The notes under the pieces were generated by a model. The model did no database searches. It was not told where the DNA came from and saw nothing but the letters and a program-made list of their open reading frames with translations. Both the position numbers and the translations under genes were made by a program. Below are positions 5,330 to 6,232 of a DNA stretch of 6,232 bases, piece after piece. Source of the DNA: Candidatus Krumholzibacteriia bacterium (GTDB taxonomy: Bacteria; Krumholzibacteriota; Krumholzibacteriia; LZORAL124-64-63); NCBI GenBank assembly GCA_029935695.1, contig JAOZJV010000234.1, positions 1 through 6,232 on the forward strand, read 5' to 3'. Within the stretch, counting starts at the first letter, position 1. The number at the start of each line of letters is the position of its first letter.

Positions 5330-6121
5330 TCAGTTTAACTCGATACGCACAGCCATATTCTCACCTTCCGGGACATACCAGAAAGACTCTCCATCATGCA
5401 GCAGCAGGACATCTTCGCCCCGCATCATATAGGAATCGGTACCCACGGTGGCGCTCCACCTTCTGCGTGCACCCGTCAATCGGTACATACGGCCCGAACC
5501 GCTGTCCGCGATCCACATGTACTTGCCATCAAAAGCCACCCCAAAGGGCGAAAAACCAGGGGTCACCACCGAGCGGGTGATTTCACCCACTTCATTATCA
5601 AAACGGTCCACCCGGCCCGTGTCCCGGTCTGTGATCCACACGAACCGCCCATCGTAGCACATGCCGCAGGGATGATTTCCCGGTGCGTCAAAAGCTTCTT
5701 CAACCATCAGGGTGTCAGGTTCGATGCGGTACAGGATGGAGCTGCCATCATCGGCATCACCACTGCTGAAAAGGAATTCGCCATCCCAGGCGAGGCCCCG
5801 GTCCAGCACCCCGGTGAAATCTTCCATCCGCAAAACTTCTCCCTCGCGGTCCTGGAAAACCATCAGCATTTCGCGATCACCAGATTCGCTCAGGCTGTCG
5901 GGAATATCATTGAGCACCACCAGAGTGTCGGGTCCCATCCAGGTCAGGCCGCTGATGGAGCCCACAGGGGGCAGCATAAGGGTGTCCATGCGGCTGAAAG
6001 AGACCACCACATTGGGCCCGAAGCCAGAATTGGAATCTTCGGCCATGGCTGCTGTGGTCAGCAAAAGGCTCAAAGTCACCAGCAGGATCGGGAGAAATTT
6101 ATTCAAATGGCTGACTTTCAT
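5330..6121 (-). CDS. Exported beta-propeller protein (NHL/SMP-30-like repeats)
   Basis: A 263-residue secreted protein. Residues 1-27 are a signal peptide (basic start, FLPILLVTLSLLLTTAA core, cleavage AMA|ED). There is no lipobox, so it is probably periplasmic or secreted. The mature part repeats a propeller-blade signature in which a small/hydrophobic run is followed by DG and aromatic strands: SGLTWMGPDTLVV 57-69, RGLAWDGEFLF 108-118, CGMCYDGRFVW 152-162, FGVAFDGKYMW 193-203 and LLLHDGESFWYV 239-250. Spacings are 41-51 residues, as in NHL, SMP-30 or glutamine-cyclotransferase-like propellers. Blades 3 and 4 continue with the near-parallel ITDRDTGRVDRF and IADSGSGRMYRL. Five visible blades may be joined by a sixth from the N-terminal strands. 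No catalytic residue set is recognisable; a binding or scaffold role is an inference. AAGG, 8 nt upstream of ATG 6121, is a modest ribosome site. It may be co-transcribed with the gene ending at 6165. Confidence 0.82.
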   Translation of the reverse strand: MKVSHLNKFLPILLVTLSLLLTTAAMAEDSNSGFGPNVVVSFSRMDTLMLPPVGSISGLTWMGPDTLVVLNDIPDSLSESGDREMLMVFQDREGEVLRMEDFTGVLDRGLAWDGEFLFSSGDADDGSSILYRIEPDTLMVEEAFDAPGNHPCGMCYDGRFVWITDRDTGRVDRFDNEVGEITRSVVTPGFSPFGVAFDGKYMWIADSGSGRMYRLTGARRRWSATVGTDSYMMRGEDVLLLHDGESFWYVPEGENMAVRIELN

Positions 6122-6164
6122 CGGCGATGCCTTTCCTTAACTATCAATTTGTGCATGTTTCGCT

Positions 6165-6232
6165 TCAGGAGCCTTTGAGCCGCTGGCGCTGCAGAGCCCC
6201 GGCCTGGTGCAACATTTCCTGTACTTTTTCCT
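6165..6232 (-). CDS. C-terminal fragment of an unidentified gene, 5' part beyond window edge
   Basis: In the frame entered at 6230 the last 21 codons read EKVQEMLHQAGALQRQRLKGS and stop at TGA 6167-6165. The peptide is a plausible amphipathic, basic-ended helix, as often found at a protein terminus, and codon use resembles the neighbours. The other two minus-strand frames give less protein-like sequence. It stops 43 bp before the propeller gene, so the two may share a transcript. Too short to identify. Confidence 0.4.
   Translation of the reverse strand, partial: EKVQEMLHQAGALQRQRLKGS

Overview
The window is a stretch of bacterial chromosome of moderate GC content. Every gene I can support lies on the minus strand, so the text reads from high to low coordinates. 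The encoded proteins are typical of a Gram-negative (diderm) bacterium: a gingipain-type secreted cysteine protease, a Cys-anchored lipoprotein with an acidic tether, a secreted beta-propeller, Fur and alanine racemase. C25 proteases and orphan lipoproteins of this kind are common in the Fibrobacteres-Chlorobi-Bacteroidetes superphylum and neighbouring uncultured phyla. That placement is an inference from protein style; there is no rRNA or other marker here. I saw no mobile element, CRISPR array, tRNA or rRNA.

Layout in transcription order. (1) 6232-6165: probable last 21 codons of an unidentified gene. (2) 6121-5330: exported 263-residue protein with five propeller-blade motifs, 43 bp after the fragment. 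(3) 5291-5236: a compact control region with a consensus -35 (TTGACA), 17-bp spacer, -10 (TATCCT) and a Fur box (14/19 to the E. coli consensus by hand count) over the predicted start point. (4) 5192-3061: a three-gene unit, fur - alr - terB-like. alr starts inside the end of fur and the terB-like gene follows alr by 25 bp. A directional Rho-independent terminator at 3032-2994 closes it. (5) 2839-1655: an unrecognised lipoprotein whose C-terminal third carries seven copies of a glycine/aromatic heptad on a ~15-residue period, followed by a strong terminator at 1619-1587. (6) 1343-1: a C25 (gingipain-family) protease with its own promoter and a 27-bp palindrome over the -10. It runs off the low-coordinate edge just after the catalytic histidine, so the catalytic cysteine is outside the window.

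Functional picture. The best-supported regulatory story is that Fur controls its own promoter and, through read-through and translational overlap, D-alanine supply (Alr) and a TerB-like cytoplasmic protein. The three exported proteins (propeller, lipoprotein, protease) flank this unit. The lipoprotein and the protease each look like separate transcription units. The least explained items are the lipoprotein's repeat domain and the palindromic operator candidate of the protease gene.
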